64,000 nt of DNA, taken from the NCBI GenBank assembly GCA_030159075.1, contig BROG01000464.1:124001-188000 (forward strand). Direction: 5' to 3'. Below, one piece after another: positions 62,208-64,000 of the stretch (its first letter is position 1; every line of letters starts with the position of its first letter). This stretch comes from Atrina japonica (taxonomy: Eukaryota; Mollusca; Bivalvia; Pterioida; Pinnidae). A model generated the notes under the pieces. It did no database searches. It was not told where the DNA came from and was given only the letters and a program-made list of their open reading frames with translations. Both the position numbers and the translations under genes were made by a program.

Positions 62208-63598
62208 GTTATCTGGAGGAGGGATTACTTGTGCGAGATTCCGTTAAACTGAGGAAAAACTACATGTCCGCTACGGTCTTTAAAACAGACGTGTTAAGCA
62301 TTATCCCGACCGATGTGTTCTATTTCTTAACAGGAATCAATTATCCCGAATTCCGATTCAACAGAATTATAAGGTTTAATAGACTTTTAGAATTTTTTAA
62401 CAGAACGGCGACAAGGACGAGTTTCACAAATTTAGTCCGCATTTTCAATCTAGTGATGTACATCTTAATTATTATACACTGGAATGCTTGTATATACTAT
62501 GCCATAAGTAATTCCCTGGGCTTTGGTTCCGACACGTGGGTATACCCTAATATTTCAATACCAAAACATAAACCTTTGACACGTAAATACATTTACAGCT
62601 TCTATTGGTCGACCTTGACCTTAACGACAATAGGAGAGACACCAACCCCAGACAAAGATGTCGAATTTCTTTTCGTTGTTTTTGATTTTCTTATTGGTGT
62701 GTTAATTTTTGCGACAATTGTCGGAAATGTGGGCAGCATGATCACAAACATGAACGCAACAAGAGCTGAATTCCAGCAAAAAATGGACGGTGTCAAGCAA
62801 TACATGGAATTCCGGAAAGTGTCAAAAGAATTGGAACAGAGAGTGATTAAATGGTTTGATTACTTATGGACAAATAAACAATCTCTGAATGAAGAGGAGG
62901 TGCTTAGCTATTTGCCAGATAAACTAAAAGCAGAGATAGCAATACACGTTCATTTAGATACATTGAAAAGAGTTGTATTGTTTCAGGATTGCGAACCAGG
63001 GATGCTAGTGGACCTTGTGTTAAAACTAAAACTCCAGGTATTTAGTCCTGGTGATTACATTTGTAGGAAAGGTGATATCGGAAAGGAAATGTATATTGTC
63101 AAAAAAGGAAAATTGGGGGTTGTTTCAGACGACGGAAAGCAAATATTTGCTACATTAAGAGAAGGGAGTGTATTTGGTGAAATAAGTATCCTAAATATTG
63201 CAGGGAATAAAAACGGAAATAGGCGTACAGCCAACATTCGGAGTATAGGATATAGTGATTTATTTTGTCTGTCGAAAGACGACCTGTGGGAAGTGTTGAC
63301 GCAGTATCCCGATGCAAAGAAAATACTCATGGATAAAGGAAAAAGCATACTTAAGAAGGACAACCTACTTGACGAGGACTTGATGCAGAAGCTAGAAGCA
63401 CAACAAGAAACCACAGATCAAAAACTTGATCGTATTGATACAAATCTAGACACACTGCAGACAAGATTTGCTAGGTTGCTTGGTGATTATAATTCTACTC
63501 AACAAAAGCTAAAGCAACGAATAACAAGATTAGAAAAGTCACTCTCAAAAAAGGATGCCGGAGATACGGTTTCCAATTTATCCTACCTGGAATCCTGA
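62208..63598 (+). CDS. CNGA: CNG channel alpha subunit, coding exon 4 (S3-S6, pore, C-linker, CNBD, CLZ)
   Basis: Acceptor ATTTCAG ends at 62207 and the stop is TGA at 63596-63598. It encodes residues 192-654. S3 is near 210-231. S4 is near 241-258, with arginines at 241, 244, 247 and 250. S5 is near 267-290, and a turret sequon Asn306-Ile-Ser follows. The pore segment TLTTIGETP carries Glu335, the residue that binds divalent cations in alpha subunits (beta subunits have Gly). S6 is near 345-372, the C-linker 373-445 and the cyclic nucleotide-binding domain about 447-575. That domain holds FGEIS (514-518), Arg531-Thr532 of RRTA, and an aspartate in KKDNLLD (576) at the cGMP-preferring position. 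Residues 595-637 form a leucine-zipper coiled coil used for subunit assembly. The total of 654 residues fits the family. It is a plasma- or ciliary-membrane cation channel opened by cGMP/cAMP in sensory cells. Paralogue identity (CNGA1/2/3-like) is not resolved, though many details look CNGA2-like. No AATAAA signal is seen before the window ends. Confidence 0.98.
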
Positions 63599-64000
63599 TG
63601 TTGTGTCTAAATGTGTTGATACTTGGGTGTCAAAATTGTATTGTAGAAAATATGTCAAGGTCACCCCTAAATCCAACATATCCTTTTAGTTAATGTACAG
63701 CAAAAGCAGCAAGATTGTTAAATTTGAATTTAAAACTGTACACTGGGTAATCGTCTAGTAAATATTATAAAATCTTCTTTTGTTCTGTCAAAATTATTTA
63801 CTAAATAATGACAGTCACGTGATTGCAAATGTGCAATTGTCACGTGCAAAGTTGTAGTCCGATTATTAAGGGTTCGTTTAAGATATGCATAACATTATTA
63901 CTAGTGTTAACACAATGGTGTTCGTTGGTTTGAGCAAGAGAATATGTATGTAACAAAGAATCGTGCAATGTATTGATCAAGAAAACACGAACAGCGGAAG
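63599..64000 (+). other. 3' UTR / flank of CNGA
   Basis: AT-rich sequence after the stop codon. No canonical AATAAA is visible to the window edge, so the transcript end is probably outside or uses a variant signal. Confidence 0.5.

Overview
This window is eukaryotic nuclear DNA from an invertebrate animal, most likely a bivalve mollusc or a close lophotrochozoan relative. It is AT-rich, it carries one intron-containing gene of animal type in about 27 kb, and it is full of microsatellites, minisatellites, foldback elements and tRNA-derived SINEs whose 3' domains resemble those of bivalve genomes. The phylum is an inference from repeat style, not a proof. No bacterial operon, rRNA gene or CRISPR array is present.

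The only clear gene is on the + strand in the right half: a cyclic nucleotide-gated cation channel alpha subunit (CNGA type). Four coding exons with phase-consistent GT/AG junctions (36377-36592, 54727-54872, 59751-59962, 62208-63598) join into one 654-residue frame. Exon 1 encodes a polar, acidic N-terminus and the first half of a calmodulin-site-like helix. Exon 2 completes that helix and the linker to the membrane domain. Exon 3 encodes S1-S2. Exon 4 encodes S3-S6, the pore, C-linker, cyclic nucleotide-binding domain and C-terminal leucine zipper. Introns are about 18.1, 4.9 and 2.2 kb.

Left region (1-36 kb): a 17-bp minisatellite (44-1697), a 39-bp minisatellite (2062-3344), many di-, tri- and tetranucleotide arrays, a 40-bp minisatellite (18.77-19.57 kb), a perfect 35-bp hairpin (7.7 kb), foldback elements at 21.8-22.1 and 25.0-25.4 kb, and a broken reverse transcriptase (minus strand, 16.2-16.85 kb). 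A striking 935-bp element made of one 19-20 bp word in both orientations lies at 29.2-30.15 kb. Three RFX/X-box-like palindromes sit in a 127-bp repeat at 32.7-33.1 kb, about 3.5 kb before the first coding exon.

Right region (36-64 kb): the channel introns hold a 4-member family of about 350-bp elements with GGGGCATTAGCTGTG termini (first member at 35.08 kb, just upstream of the gene), a SINE split by a small element flanked by TTAA, more fragments of the 16-kb retroelement, tetranucleotide arrays, and a 63-bp minisatellite that runs straight into the splice acceptor of exon 3. At least a dozen fragments of one retroelement, most sharing the same terminus, are scattered across the whole window. 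Most remaining sequence is unannotatable AT-rich DNA.
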